Assembly: GCF_028747205.1 (NCBI RefSeq)
Contig: NZ_CP112880.1
Coordinates: forward strand, 1,240,001 to 1,304,000
Length of the DNA: 64,000 nucleotides
Source: Streptomyces sp. CA-278952
GTDB lineage: Bacteria; Actinomycetota; Actinomycetes; Streptomycetales; Streptomycetaceae
Direction of reading: 5' to 3'
Of the stretch, positions 7,576 to 16,517 are shown one piece after another. The notes beneath the pieces were generated by a model that saw only the letters and a program-made list of their open reading frames with translations, made no database searches and had not been told where the DNA came from. The position numbers and the translations under genes were made by a program. The first letter of the stretch is position 1, and each line of letters begins with the position of its first letter.

Positions 7576-8406
7576 ATGTCCGGCACACCGGTTCAGGCGC
7601 TCAATGACGGCACGCGACTCCCCGCGGTGGGGCTCGGCACCTACCCGCTGGACGACGCGGCGGCCGAGGAGGCCGTCGCCGGGGCCCTGGAGCTCGGCTA
7701 CCGGCTGGTCGACACGGCCCTCAACTACGGCAACGAGACCGGCACCGGCCGGGGCATCGCCCGTAGTGGCGTCCCCCGCGAGGAGGTCCGCCTCACCACG
7801 AAGGTGCCCGGCCGGCACCACGGGTACGAGGAGACGCTCGCCTCGTTCGAGGAGTCGCGGGCCCGCCTGGGCGTCGAGTACGTGGACCTCTATCTGATCC
7901 ACTGGCCGCTCCCCCGCCTCGACAAGTACGTGGACACCTGGAAGGCCATGATCCGGCTCCGCGAGGACGGTCTCGTCCGCTCGATCGGCGTCTCCAACTT
8001 CACCGCCGCGCAGCTGGAGCGGCTGGAGCGGGAGACGGGCGTGCTGCCCTCGGTGAACCAGATCGAGATGCACCCGCTGCTGCCGCAGGAGGAGCTGCGT
8101 GCCGTGCACGCGGCCAAGGGCGTCGTCACGGAGAGCTGGAGCCCGCTGGCCCGGGGCCGCGAGGTGCTGGAGGATCCCTCGACCGTGGCGATCGCCGAGG
8201 ACCACGGGGTGAGTCCCGGGCAGGTGGTGCTGCGCTGGCACACCCAGCTGGGCGCGGTCCCCATCCCGAAGTCGGCGGACCCGGGCCGGCAACGCGAGAA
8301 CCTCGATCTGTTCGGGTTCGAGCTGACGGCGCAGGAGCTGACGTCGATCGCGTCCGGGCGGCAGCGGCGGTTCGGCGGCGACCCGGAGTCCCACGAGGAG
8401 TTCTAG
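7576..8406 (+). CDS. Aldo/keto reductase
   Basis: A 276-aa NADPH-dependent AKR with the TIM-barrel tetrad Asp-Tyr-Lys-His visible. Asp and Tyr lie in DTALNYGNE (about 46-54), Lys in TTKVPG (about 77) and His in LIHWPLP (about 110). The cofactor loop IPKSADPGRQREN near 235 is the AKR signature. It belongs to the DkgA/YvgN type that reduces 2,5-diketogluconate, methylglyoxal and similar aldehydes. The ribosome site (GGACGGGA) is weak. It is a monocistronic gene that converges on the ABM monooxygenase gene 14 bp away. Confidence 0.88.
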   Translation: MSGTPVQALNDGTRLPAVGLGTYPLDDAAAEEAVAGALELGYRLVDTALNYGNETGTGRGIARSGVPREEVRLTTKVPGRHHGYEETLASFEESRARLGVEYVDLYLIHWPLPRLDKYVDTWKAMIRLREDGLVRSIGVSNFTAAQLERLERETGVLPSVNQIEMHPLLPQEELRAVHAAKGVVTESWSPLARGREVLEDPSTVAIAEDHGVSPGQVVLRWHTQLGAVPIPKSADPGRQRENLDLFGFELTAQELTSIASGRQRRFGGDPESHEEF

Positions 8407-8420
8407 GGTGCCGGTGCCGG

Positions 8421-8744
8421 TCAGCGGTTGCGCGGGGTGACCTCCGCCATCCGGGACCAGCCGGCGCCCTCCACCTCGACGTTGATGATCTCGGGGACCT
8501 CGGCCACCAGCTCCGACATCGTCGCGATCGCCGCCTTGAAGTGGTCCGAGTTCACGTGCGCCTCGCCCGCGGCCGCGTCGGCGAAGGCCTCCAGCAGGAC
8601 GAACTCGTTGGGGTTCTCCACACTGTGCGACCAGTCGAAGAAGAGGTTGCCGGGCTCGCGGCGGGTGGCGACGGTGAAGCCGTCCAGCCGGCTGAGCCAC
8701 TCCTCGGGGTCGAGGGCGGTGAACTTGACGGCGATGAAGATCAT
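8421..8744 (-). CDS. Antibiotic-biosynthesis-monooxygenase (ABM) domain protein
   Basis: A 107-aa dimeric alpha/beta-barrel protein of the ABM/quinol monooxygenase group (YgiN-like). It is a single domain, with the conserved beta strand FVLLEAFADAAAGEAHVNSDHFK (positions about 48-70) including the usual His-x-x-x-x-His-Phe surroundings. Start ATG 8744 follows AGGAG by five bases; the longer frame to 8855 has no support. Members act without a metal cofactor on quinones or aromatics, or serve in heme or stress metabolism. The substrate here is unknown. Confidence 0.8.
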   Translation of the reverse strand: MIFIAVKFTALDPEEWLSRLDGFTVATRREPGNLFFDWSHSVENPNEFVLLEAFADAAAGEAHVNSDHFKAAIATMSELVAEVPEIINVEVEGAGWSRMAEVTPRNR

Positions 8745-8907
8745 GGGGACTCCTGGTAGGGGCGTCGGAAAGTGCGGTTCGCCCGGCCCGCAGGGCCCGC
8801 TCACCGCACCTCGACCAGGGTGACACACCCTCACGTAACGGGACCGGCCGGGCACACCGCGGTCCCCCTGCGACCGCGGTGCGCCAGGTGCCGGCCGCGT
8901 TCGGGGA

Positions 8908-10029
8908 TCAGCCGCCCAGCTCCCGGTGACGGGCAGCCAGGGCCCCGGCGCCCTCGTCGGTGAGCGATCCGAACAGCCGGAGCCGGGAGATGCCGCCGTC
9001 CGGGTAGATGTCGATCCGTACGTGCGTGGCGCGGACGGTTCCGTCCAGGACGAAGCGGTGGTTGGTGTCGGGCTGGAGCCGGGTCCGGGGAAGGACCTCC
9101 GTCCAGTCGCCGTCCGCTCCGTCCCGTACCGAGAGGCTCGCCCAGCCCGCGGAGTTGCCCTTGAGGTAGGCGGTGTCGATCTCGACGGCCCGGATACCGG
9201 ACTGTGCGGCGAGACGGTAGCTGATCCAGTCGTTGCCCTGGTCGCGCCGGCGGCGGGTCTCCCAGCCGTCGTCCATCTTCCGCGAGCGGCCCGGCTGGAT
9301 GGTATTGGTGGCCGGGGAGTAGAAGCGGTCGGAGGCGTCCTCGACCTGGCCGCCGTTCTCCAGGGCCGCGAGGTCGAACGTACCGAGCGCGCCGAGCCAG
9401 GCGGGGTCGGGGGCGACCTCTCCGTACACCCGCAGGCGGGCGATCCCGCCGTCCGGGTGCTGGTTGACCCGCAGGTGGGTGAAGCGCTGCTCGGCGTCGA
9501 CGGCGAACCCGTTGGCCGCGTGGCCGCCGACCGCCGTACGGGGGACGAGCGTCGTCCACTTCACGTCGGGGGCGAGGAGGTCCTCGGGGGACGGGGAGCC
9601 GGGCAGTGCGACCGCCTCGACGGAGACCGCCTGCGGGTAGTTGCCGCGGAAGTGGGCGGTGTCCAGGACGATGCCCCGGATGACGCCGGGCGCGCCGAGC
9701 CGGACGAGGGCCCAGTCGTGGTCGTCGGCGGTGGGGTGCGGTTCGGTGGCGCTGACACCGCGTCGGCGGCGGGTCTCCCAGCCGTCCATGATCTTGCCCT
9801 TGTGCCCGAAGTGCTCCGGGTCGAAGACGGCGGGCCCGGGCTCGAGGAGGTTCTCGCGCTCGGCGAAGAACTCGTCGTTGGCGGCGATGACCCCCGCCCC
9901 GAGACGGCGGTCGGCCAGGTCGACGAGGTGGGTGAAGGGGAAGTCGGCGGTGCGGTGGTCGGCGTACGGGTCGCCGCCCGCGTAGGGGCTTGCGTCGCCG
10001 GTGAAGCGCGGTATCGCGGCGTCCGTCAT
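8908..10029 (-). CDS. alc: Allantoicase
   Basis: A 373-aa allantoicase (EC 3.5.3.4) hydrolysing allantoate to ureidoglycolate and urea. It consists of two homologous beta-jelly-roll halves (about 25-185 and 200-360). Each carries the family hallmarks: KIMDGWETRRRR near 77 and KMDDGWETRRRR near 245, and HPDGGIARLRVYGE and YPDGGISRLRLFG near each half's end. ATG 10029 has AAAGGAA about ten bases upstream. It lies downstream of allantoinase on the same strand, separated by 176 bp of 38-bp repeats. It is probably controlled by the divergent IclR regulator through the allB promoter. Confidence 0.95.
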   Translation of the reverse strand: MTDAAIPRFTGDASPYAGGDPYADHRTADFPFTHLVDLADRRLGAGVIAANDEFFAERENLLEPGPAVFDPEHFGHKGKIMDGWETRRRRGVSATEPHPTADDHDWALVRLGAPGVIRGIVLDTAHFRGNYPQAVSVEAVALPGSPSPEDLLAPDVKWTTLVPRTAVGGHAANGFAVDAEQRFTHLRVNQHPDGGIARLRVYGEVAPDPAWLGALGTFDLAALENGGQVEDASDRFYSPATNTIQPGRSRKMDDGWETRRRRDQGNDWISYRLAAQSGIRAVEIDTAYLKGNSAGWASLSVRDGADGDWTEVLPRTRLQPDTNHRFVLDGTVRATHVRIDIYPDGGISRLRLFGSLTDEGAGALAARHRELGG

Positions 10030-10057
10030 GGTCAGGGGTTCCTTTCGGGCACGGTCA

Positions 10058-10247
10058 GTGGCGCGTTCGAGAAGCGGACCGGTGAACTGGGCGAGCGGTC
10101 CCGTACGGGGAGCGGACCGGCGGGCCCGGTCGACGGTCCCGTACGGGGAGCGGACCGGCGGGCCCGGTCGACGGTCCCGTACGGGAAGCGGACCGGCGGG
10201 CCCGGTCAGTGGTCGCGTTCGAGGAGGCGGCCGGCCGGCTCGGCGAG
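10058..10247. repeat. Five-unit 38-bp tandem repeat between allB and alc
   Basis: Units of 38 bp begin at 10058, 10096, 10134, 10172 and 10210. The three middle units are nearly identical, and each contains the palindromes CCCGTACGGG and CGGGCCCG. The outer two are diverged and resemble each other (both contain GCGTTCGAG, then AGCGG or GGCGG). The last unit is the coding 3' end of allantoinase (stop at 10206-10208), so the array looks like serial duplication of the end of allB into the intergenic space. Confidence 0.85.
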
Positions 10248-11549
10248 GACGCCGTCGGAGGCGATGCGGGCACCGCGCAGCCAGCTGGAGCGGACGACGC
10301 CGTGCAGGGTCTTCCCGGCGTAGGCGGTGACCTGGTTGCGGTGGAAGAGCTCGGCGGGGTCGACGGTGAAGGTCGCGTCGGGGGCGAGGACCGCGAAGTC
10401 GGCGTCGCGTCCGGCCTCGATGGCGCCCTTGCGGGTCAGCCCGGCCAGCGCGGCGGGGGCGGCGGACATCCAGCGGGCGACGTCGTCGAGGGTGTGGCCG
10501 CGCTTGCGGGCCTCGGTCCAGATGGCGGGCAGGCCGAGCTGGAGGGAGGAGATCCCGCCCCAGGCGGAGGCGAAGTCCGGGGTCTTCAGGTCGGTGGTGC
10601 ACGGCGAGTGGTCGCTGACGATGCAGTCGATGGTGCCGTCGGCGAGCCCGGCCCAGAGCGCGTCCTGGTTGGCGGCCTCGCGGATCGGCGGGCAGCACTT
10701 GAACTCCGTCGCCCCGTCGGGAACTTCCTCGGCGGTGAGGGTGAGGAAGTGCGGGCAGGACTCGACGGTGACACGGACGCCCTCGCGCTTCGCGGCGGCG
10801 ATCAGCGGCAGGGCGTCGCTGGAGGAGAGGTGCAGGACGTGGACGCGGGCGTTCAGCCGCTTGGCGTGGGCGATGAGCCCCTCGATCGCGGTGTTCTCGG
10901 CGTCGCGGGGCCGGGAGGCGAGGAAGTCCGCGTAGGCGGGTCCGGGGCGCTGTGGGGCCTCGGCCAGGTGGTGCGGGTCCTCGGCGTGCACGATGAGCAG
11001 CCCGCCGAATCCGGCGATCTCCGCCATGGAGCGGGCCAGCTGCTCCTGGTCCAGCTCCGGGAACTCCTCGACGCCGGAGGGCGACAGGAAGCACTTGAAG
11101 CCGAAGACCCCGGCCTCGTACAGCGGGCGCAGGTCCTTGACGTTGGACGGGATCGCCCCACCCCAGAAGCCGGTGTCGACGTGCGCCTTGGGGGCCGCGA
11201 CCTGCTGCTTGATCCGCAGGTGCTCGACGGTGGTGGTCGGCGGGAGGGAGTTGAGGGGCATGTCCAGGAGCGTGGTGATCCCGCCCGCGGCGGCCGCGCG
11301 GGTGGCGGTGTAGAAGCCTTCCCACGCGGTACGGCCGGGGTCGTTCACATGGACGTGGGTGTCGACCAGGCCCGGCAGCAGGACGTCGTCGCCGAAGTCC
11401 TCCAGGCGGACGCCCGCGGGCGTCCCGGTGTCGTACGGCAGGACCGCGTCGATCGTCCCGCCCGCGACGGCGACCGCCGCCGGGCGGGTCCCCTCGGGGG
11501 TCACGACGCGCGTCGAGCGCAGTATCAGGTTCACGTCCGGACCGGACAC
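10206..11549 (-). CDS. allB: Allantoinase
   Basis: A 447-aa cyclic amidohydrolase (EC 3.5.2.5) converting allantoin to allantoate. The metal-binding HxH is in [12 protein letters not shown] (about 59-70), the carbamylated Lys in [10 protein letters not shown] (about 146), and further metal ligands in [15 protein letters not shown] and the Asp of VSDHSP. Length and order match AllB of enteric bacteria and Bacillus PucH. GTG 11549 is chosen over upstream frames because AAGGAG lies five bases before it. The gene is first in an allB-alc unit and divergent from the IclR regulator. A TTCAAC-N5-GTTGAA box lies 38-54 bases upstream of the start. Confidence 0.95.
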   Translation of the reverse strand: MSGPDVNLILRSTRVVTPEGTRPAAVAVAGGTIDAVLPYDTGTPAGVRLEDFGDDVLLPGLVDTHVHVNDPGRTAWEGFYTATRAAAAGGITTLLDMPLNSLPPTTTVEHLRIKQQVAAPKAHVDTGFWGGAIPSNVKDLRPLYEAGVFGFKCFLSPSGVEEFPELDQEQLARSMAEIAGFGGLLIVHAEDPHHLAEAPQRPGPAYADFLASRPRDAENTAIEGLIAHAKRLNARVHVLHLSSSDALPLIAAAKREGVRVTVESCPHFLTLTAEEVPDGATEFKCCPPIREAANQDALWAGLADGTIDCIVSDHSPCTTDLKTPDFASAWGGISSLQLGLPAIWTEARKRGHTLDDVARWMSAAPAALAGLTRKGAIEAGRDADFAVLAPDATFTVDPAELFHRNQVTAYAGKTLHGVVRSSWLRGARIASDGVLAEPAGRLLERDH

Positions 11550-11586
11550 CTGTGCTCCTTCACTCCAGCAATGATCACAACAGGAA

Positions 11587-11603
11587 TTCAACGAACTGTT
11601 GAA
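11587..11603. promoter_or_regulatory. Class A purine-regulon box before allB (TTCAAC-N5-GTTGAA)
   Basis: TTCAAC-GAACT-GTTGAA is a perfect 6+6 inverted repeat with a 5-base centre, 38 bases upstream of the allB start and in position to overlap its promoter. Closely similar 17-bp elements occur before malate synthase, uraD and the catalase gene in this window, all functionally linked to urate and allantoin use. The binding protein is not known from sequence. Confidence 0.65.
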
Positions 11604-11700
11604 GCTTTCGATGGAGTCTTCACTCGGGAATCGCCCTCGTCAAGACCCCACCTTCCGCCACGGGGGCCGACCGGTCCACCTCCGCCGCCCGACTGGAGGT

Positions 11701-11736
11701 TTCCACAAAGTAAAAGTCATATTTCGGACTGCGGAA
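11701..11736. promoter_or_regulatory. Class B box pair in the allB-allR intergenic region
   Basis: TTTCG-GACTG-CGGAA (11722-11736) matches the TTCCG-N5-CGGAA element seen in tandem before gcl and hyi. A degenerate partner (TTCCA...TAAAA, 11701-11715) has its centre 21 bp away, the same spacing as in the other two pairs. It lies roughly midway between the divergent allantoinase and IclR genes. It is inferred to be an operator for the IclR-family protein encoded next to it, by analogy with the gcl/allantoin regulon of AllR in enteric bacteria. Confidence 0.45.
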
Positions 11737-11900
11737 CGTAGCATGGGCCAGGAGGGCGGCTCCGAGCCGCCCGCAACGACCGTCGGCACCCGGACAAAAC
11801 AGCCCCTGACCGGCATGGACGCCGACCGGGGAGCTGTGGGCCGATCGGGAACCGCCCGGTAGGCTGCTGCCTTGCCTTCCGCTTCGAAAGGACCGTTGAC

Positions 11901-12704
11901 GTGCCGCCGTCCCACGCCAGCACAGCCGACTCCAAGCCCTCCGGTTCCAGCGGTGGGGTGCAGTCCCTCGAGCGCGCCTTCGATCTGCTGGAGCGGATGG
12001 CCGACGCCGGGGGCGAGGTCGGGCTGAGCGAGCTCTCCGCGAGCAGCGGTCTGCCCCTGCCGACCATCCACCGGCTGATGCGCACCCTGGTCGGCTGCGG
12101 GTACGTGCGCCAGCAGCCCAACCGCCGCTACGCGCTGGGCCCCCGGCTGATCCGGCTCGGTGAGTCCGCCTCCCGGCTGCTGGGCACCTGGGCCCGCCCC
12201 TACCTCAGCCGCCTGGTGGAGGAGACCGGCGAGACGGCGAACATGGCGCTGCTGGACGGGGACGAGATCGTGTACGTCGCCCAGGTGCCGTCCAAGCACT
12301 CCATGCGGATGTTCACCGAGGTCGGCCGCCGGGTGCTGCCGCACTCCACCGGCGTGGGCAAGGCGCTCCTCGCGCACACCCCCGCCGACGAGGTCCGCGC
12401 TCTTCTGGCCCGTACCGGCATGCCGGCCGCCACGGAGAAGACGATCACCACCCCGGAGGGCTTCCTCGACGCCCTGGAGCTGGTGCGCCGCGCCGGGTAC
12501 GCGGTGGACGACAACGAGCAGGAGATCGGGGTGCGGTGCCTCGCGGTCTCCGTGCCGAACTCCCCCACCTCGGCCGCGATCTCCATCTCGGGACCGGCGG
12601 GGCGGGTGACGGAGGCGGCGACGGAGCGGATCGTGCCGATCCTCCAGCAGGTCGCCGGAGAGCTGTCCGACGCGCTGGCGAGCAACGGCACGAACGGCGG
12701 CTGA
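11901..12704 (+). CDS. allR: IclR-family regulator of allantoin catabolism (AllR-like)
   Basis: A 267-aa IclR-type regulator. The N-terminal winged helix spans about 20-80 (LSELSASSGLPLPTIHRLMR is the helix-turn-helix), and the C-terminal effector domain about 95-255 (MFTEVGRRVLPHSTGVGKALLA). A GTG start at 11901 follows AAAGGA. Location next to and divergent from allantoinase, and the presence of gcl, hyi and glxR in the same neighbourhood, make it the likely counterpart of AllR. That protein is known to repress allantoin and glyoxylate genes in other bacteria, with allantoin or glyoxylate as effector. The effector here is inferred. A very strong hairpin terminates the gene. Confidence 0.85.
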   Translation: MPPSHASTADSKPSGSSGGVQSLERAFDLLERMADAGGEVGLSELSASSGLPLPTIHRLMRTLVGCGYVRQQPNRRYALGPRLIRLGESASRLLGTWARPYLSRLVEETGETANMALLDGDEIVYVAQVPSKHSMRMFTEVGRRVLPHSTGVGKALLAHTPADEVRALLARTGMPAATEKTITTPEGFLDALELVRRAGYAVDDNEQEIGVRCLAVSVPNSPTSAAISISGPAGRVTEAATERIVPILQQVAGELSDALASNGTNGG

Positions 12705-12705
12705 G

Positions 12706-12754
12706 AACGAGGAGCGGCGGGGCCCGGCTGTTCCGGGCCCCGCCGCTCCTCGTT
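12706..12754. terminator. Bidirectional terminator, 22-bp perfect stem
   Basis: A perfect 22-bp inverted repeat (arms 12706-12727 and 12733-12754; loop CTGTT) with AACGAGG/CCTCGTT ends sits exactly between the convergent IclR and ABC-ATPase genes. It begins one base after the IclR stop codon and ends one base before the ATPase stop codon. Confidence 0.92.
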
Positions 12755-13435
12755 TCAGACCCCGGCCGGGACGGTCAGCCGCCCGTCGTCCATCGTCACC
12801 GTGCGGTCCATCCGCCCCAGGTGCGCCAGATCGTGCGTGACCAGCACCGTGGCGGTGGCGCGCTCCCGGGTCAGGGTGACCAGCAGGTCGAGCACGGCCG
12901 CGCCGCGCTCGTGGTCGAGCGCGCTGGTCGGCTCGTCGACGAGCAGGACCGCCGGTTCGTTCATCAGGGCCCGCGCGATGTTGATCCGCTGGCGCTGCCC
13001 GCCGGAGAGCTGGTGGGGCCGCCGGTCGGCGCGGTCGGCGAGCCCGACCGCGTCCAGCAGCTCCAGGGCCCGGCGGCGGGCGCCGCGGGCGGAGTCCCCG
13101 GACAGGTGGCGCATCACCTGGAGCTGTTCGGCGGCGGTCAGCGAGGGCAGCAGGTTGGGCTGCTGGAAGACGATGCCGATGTGCTCCCTGCGCAGGGCCG
13201 CCCGCCCGGCCCGGCCGAGCCCGGCCGTCGGCGTCCCGGCCACCACGACCTCGCCGGAGTCCGGGGTGACCAGGGTGGCGGCGGCCGCGAGGAGGCTCGA
13301 CTTGCCCGAGCCGGACGGCCCGACCACGGCGGTGAGCGTGCCCGGGGGCACGTCCAGCGAGACCCGGTCCAGGGCGGTGAGCCGTCCCTCGCCGTCCGGG
13401 TAGGTGAGGGTGACGTCGGTCAGGGTGAGCGTCAT
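12755..13435 (-). CDS. ABC exporter ATP-binding protein (LolD/MacB type)
   Basis: A 226-aa ATPase with Walker A GPSGSGKSS (about 39-47), Q-loop FQQPNLLPS, signature LSGGQRQR (about 143-150), Walker B VLLVDEPT and the H-loop VTHD. It energises the FtsX-like permease whose gene lies upstream and overlaps by 4 bases (ATGA). The pair lies divergent from a NarL-type two-component system, the common arrangement in which the regulator switches on an exporter against cell-envelope stress or a peptide antibiotic. Confidence 0.92.
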   Translation of the reverse strand: MTLTLTDVTLTYPDGEGRLTALDRVSLDVPPGTLTAVVGPSGSGKSSLLAAAATLVTPDSGEVVVAGTPTAGLGRAGRAALRREHIGIVFQQPNLLPSLTAAEQLQVMRHLSGDSARGARRRALELLDAVGLADRADRRPHQLSGGQRQRINIARALMNEPAVLLVDEPTSALDHERGAAVLDLLVTLTRERATATVLVTHDLAHLGRMDRTVTMDDGRLTVPAGV

Positions 13436-14514
13436 CGGGCACTCCCGAGTGCGGTGAGCGGGTCGACGGCGGTGATCCGCCGGATGGACAGGGCTGCCCC
13501 GAGCGCGCCGAGGACGATCATCACGGCGGCCGGGACGAGGACGGTCGCCGCGTCCAGGACGAACGGCACGGCTCCTCCGCCGATCACGGCTCCGGCCCCG
13601 GCGGCCAGCGCGGTGCCCAGTCCCGTACCGAGGGCGAGCATCACGACGGCCTGTCCCAGCGCGTCGCGCAGCAGGTACGGGGTCGACGCGCCGAGTGCCT
13701 TCAGCACGGCGACGTCGCCGCTGCGCTGGATCGTCCAGACGGTGAAGAACGCTCCGATGACGAGGGCGGAGATGGCGAAGAGGAAGCCGCGCATCAGTTG
13801 CAGCGAACCGTTCTCCGACTGGTAGGAGCCGATGGCCGTGAGGGAGTCGTCGAGCGTGAGCGTGCTGGTGCCCGCCGCCGCGTCCCCCGCCGCGAGGTCG
13901 GCGCCTTGGGTGGTGGTCAGGGCGATCACGGTCGCCTGTTCGGCGGGCCCGGCGCCGTCGTGGCCGATCTCCTGCCAGTCGTCGAGCGAGGTCCAGACGA
14001 CGGGCGTGTGGCTGTAGGAGGCGTCCGTGGCGACGGCGGCGACCTCGCGCTCGGTCCGGCCGAGCGCGATCCTGTCGCCCGCCGACGCGTCGAGCTCCTC
14101 GGCCGCCTTCTCGGAGAGCACGACCCGCCCCGGACCGATCCCCTCCGGCCCGAGGGTGCCGTCCGGTTCGACGCCGAAGGCCGAGACGGCGGCACTCCGC
14201 TCACCGGCGGCGGTGGCGTTCAGGGTCCGGATGCCGACCGGCTGGGCGGCCTGGACCCCGGGCCGTCCGGTCCAGGCCCGCCAGTCGTCCTCCCGGACCG
14301 TCGAGTTGCTGAACGACTCCGCCTGCCCGTCGGGGGGCGCGGCGAAGGCCAGGTGGTCGGCGTCCAGACCGGTGACGGCCGAGATGTTCTCCCGGGCCAG
14401 GCCTGCGGTCAGGCCGGACAGCAGCCCCACGAGCAGCGTGATCAGCACCACGACCGAGCCCATGAGCGCGAACCGGCCCCTGGCGAAGCGAAGGTCTCTC
14501 CATGCGACGAACAT
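13432..14514 (-). CDS. FtsX/MacB-like ABC permease
   Basis: A 360-aa permease with four membrane segments: one N-terminal (about 17-38) and three C-terminal (about 245-268, 290-315, 325-350). A large extracytoplasmic domain (about 40-240) lies between them, the layout of FtsX-family permeases. It works with the overlapping ATPase gene. The C-terminal IRRITAVDPLTALGS is a family ending. Export of a lipid, peptide or lipoprotein is inferred; the substrate is not visible. The start ATG 14514 faces the divergent kinase gene 110 bp away, so both units may be controlled from that gap. Confidence 0.88.
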   Translation of the reverse strand: MFVAWRDLRFARGRFALMGSVVVLITLLVGLLSGLTAGLARENISAVTGLDADHLAFAAPPDGQAESFSNSTVREDDWRAWTGRPGVQAAQPVGIRTLNATAAGERSAAVSAFGVEPDGTLGPEGIGPGRVVLSEKAAEELDASAGDRIALGRTEREVAAVATDASYSHTPVVWTSLDDWQEIGHDGAGPAEQATVIALTTTQGADLAAGDAAAGTSTLTLDDSLTAIGSYQSENGSLQLMRGFLFAISALVIGAFFTVWTIQRSGDVAVLKALGASTPYLLRDALGQAVVMLALGTGLGTALAAGAGAVIGGGAVPFVLDAATVLVPAAVMIVLGALGAALSIRRITAVDPLTALGSAR

Positions 14515-14624
14515 GGCTCCAGCGTCGTGCGGCGCGGGCGGGAAAACATCGCGCGGCGGACGGGCCCGGGATCAACCTTTCGATTGACCGGGTCCGGGGA
14601 GGCCGCGGCTACGCTGGACGGACC

Positions 14625-15824
14625 ATGAATTCGCGTTCGCACACCCACGTCACGGCAGCCCTGCGGCTCTGTCTGCACGCCCTGCTGATGGGGCTGCTGG
14701 CCCTGGTGGTCGTCCGCACGGCGAGCGAGGACGCGCCGCACACCGCAGCCGTCGTGGTGGTGGCGGTGCTGATGGCCGCCCTGTACGCGGCGGGGCCGCT
14801 CGCCTCCTCCGTACAGCCGGGAAACCGCGCGGGGGCCGTGTGGCTGGCGGGTCTCGGCGCCCTGTGGGCCGCGCTGCTGGTCCTGTCGCCGGACGCCCTG
14901 TGGGTGGCCTTCCCGCTCTACTTCCTCCAGCTCCACATCCTGCCCATGCGGTGGGCGCTGCCCGCCGTCGTGGTCACCGCGGCCGCCGCGATCACCAGCT
15001 TCGTCGTGCACCGGCAGGAGATCGAGCCCGGCGCGTTCATCGGGCCGCTGCTCGGCGGGGCGGTCGCCGTCGCCACCGTCCTCGGATACGACGCGCTCTT
15101 CCGGGAGAGCGAACGGCGGCGCGAACTGATCGTGGAGCTGGTCGCCACCCGCGCGGACCTCGCCGAGGCGGAACGCACGGCCGGGACCCTCGCCGAGCGC
15201 GAGCGCCTCGCCCGGGAGATCCACGACACGCTGGCCCAGGGCCTGTCCAGCATCCAGCTGCTGCTGCGCGCCGCCGAGCGCTCGCTGCCCGAGGACGCTC
15301 CCGCCGCCGCGCATGTGCGGGCCGCCCGCGAGGCCGCGCAGGCGAATCTCGCCGAGGCCCGTTCGTTCGTCCGCGCGCTGACGCCGCCGGACCTGGAGCA
15401 CGGTTCGCTGTCCGCCGCGCTGGAGCGGCTCTGCGCCCGTACGACCGCGCCCGACCTGACCGTGCGGTTCGCGGTGAGCGGCACCCCGGTGGAGCTGCCG
15501 ACGCCCTACGAGGTGGCGCTGCTGCGGACCGCGCAGTCGGCGCTGGCCAACACGGTGCGCCATGCGCGGGCCGGGCGGGCGGAGATCACCCTGAGCTTCA
15601 TGGACACCTCGGTGGCGCTGGACGTCGTGGACGACGGGCAGGGCTTTGACCCGTCGGGGGTGCCGGTCCAGGAGCGCGGCGACGGCGGCTTCGGGCTGCC
15701 GGCGATGCGGACGCGCGCGGGGTCGCTCGGCGGTGCGCTGAGCGTGGAGTCGGCGCCCGGACAGGGCACGGCGGTGGCCCTCACTCTGCCGCTGCCGGTC
15801 GCGGAAGCGGAGCGTGCGGCATGA
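14625..15824 (+). CDS. Sensor histidine kinase (HisKA_3 type)
   Basis: A 399-aa membrane kinase with five or six hydrophobic segments in residues 10-145. The HisKA_3 box has the phospho-acceptor His in LAREIHDTLAQGLSSIQ (about 200), and the C-terminal ATPase has DDGQGFDP and GFGLPAMRTRA. It lacks a periplasmic sensor domain, like the DesK/LiaS class that watches the membrane. It overlaps its response-regulator gene by 4 bases. The start ATG 14625 has no ribosome site; a TACGCT element 10-15 bases before it suggests a very short leader. It probably controls the divergent ABC exporter. Confidence 0.9.
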   Translation: MNSRSHTHVTAALRLCLHALLMGLLALVVVRTASEDAPHTAAVVVVAVLMAALYAAGPLASSVQPGNRAGAVWLAGLGALWAALLVLSPDALWVAFPLYFLQLHILPMRWALPAVVVTAAAAITSFVVHRQEIEPGAFIGPLLGGAVAVATVLGYDALFRESERRRELIVELVATRADLAEAERTAGTLAERERLAREIHDTLAQGLSSIQLLLRAAERSLPEDAPAAAHVRAAREAAQANLAEARSFVRALTPPDLEHGSLSAALERLCARTTAPDLTVRFAVSGTPVELPTPYEVALLRTAQSALANTVRHARAGRAEITLSFMDTSVALDVVDDGQGFDPSGVPVQERGDGGFGLPAMRTRAGSLGGALSVESAPGQGTAVALTLPLPVAEAERAA

Positions 15825-16465
15825 GCGGGAGCGGGGAGGACGTCATCCGGCTGCTGCTGGCGGACGACCATCCGGTCGTCCGGGCGGGGCTGCGCGCGGT
15901 CCTGGACACCGAGCCGGACTTCCGGGTCGCCGGTGAGGCCGCGACCGCCGAGGAGGCCGTCGCCCTGGCGGCGGCGGGCGGCTTCGACGTGGTCCTGATG
16001 GACCTCCAGTTCGGTACGGGCCTGCACGGCTCGGAGGCCACGGCGACGATCACCGCCGCGCCGGAGGGCCCCCGGGTCCTGATCCTGACGACCTACGACT
16101 CCGACGCGGACATCCTGGCGGCGGTCGAGGCGGGGGCGAGCGGCTATCTGCTCAAGGACGCGCCGCCGCAGGAGCTGGCGGCGGCGGTGCGCACGGCGGC
16201 GGCGGGCCGCTCCGCGCTCGCGCCGTCCGTGGCGCACCGGTTGATGGACCGGATGCGGACCCCGGCCGAGGCACTGACCCGGCGGGAGCTGGAGGTGCTC
16301 CAGCTGGTCGGCGAGGGCCTGTCGAACCTCCAGATCAGCAAGCGGCTCTTCCTGAGCCAGGCGACGGTGAAGTCCCACCTGGTGCACATCTACGCCAAGC
16401 TGGGTGTCGACTCCCGTACGTCGGCGGTCGCGGCGGCCACGGCCCGCAGGCTCATCCGCCGCTGA
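15821..16465 (+). CDS. NarL/FixJ-type response regulator
   Basis: A 214-aa regulator with a receiver domain (about 9-125; acidic pair in LLADDHP, phospho-Asp in VVLMDLQFG, Thr in LTTYDSDAD, Lys in LLKDAPP) and a LuxR helix-turn-helix (about 148-208; LTRRELEVLQLVGEGLSNLQ, then TVKSHLVHIYAKLGV). It is translationally coupled to the kinase (ATGA overlap). The likely target is the divergent FtsX-type ABC exporter. No operator could be read with confidence in the short divergent gap. Confidence 0.92.
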   Translation: MSGSGEDVIRLLLADDHPVVRAGLRAVLDTEPDFRVAGEAATAEEAVALAAAGGFDVVLMDLQFGTGLHGSEATATITAAPEGPRVLILTTYDSDADILAAVEAGASGYLLKDAPPQELAAAVRTAAAGRSALAPSVAHRLMDRMRTPAEALTRRELEVLQLVGEGLSNLQISKRLFLSQATVKSHLVHIYAKLGVDSRTSAVAAATARRLIRR

Positions 16466-16517
16466 AGCCGGGCCCGCACATCGTGGGTCAGCCGTGCGGG
16501 GGGCTCCGGGCCGTGCT

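Noticed and set aside
10055..11325. Leftward frame joining allantoicase to sequence upstream through the 38-bp repeats
   Set aside because: The allantoicase frame stays open through the array, but the SD-supported ATG at 10029 gives the full family length. The upstream part is antisense-like Arg/Pro-rich sequence out of frame with allantoinase.
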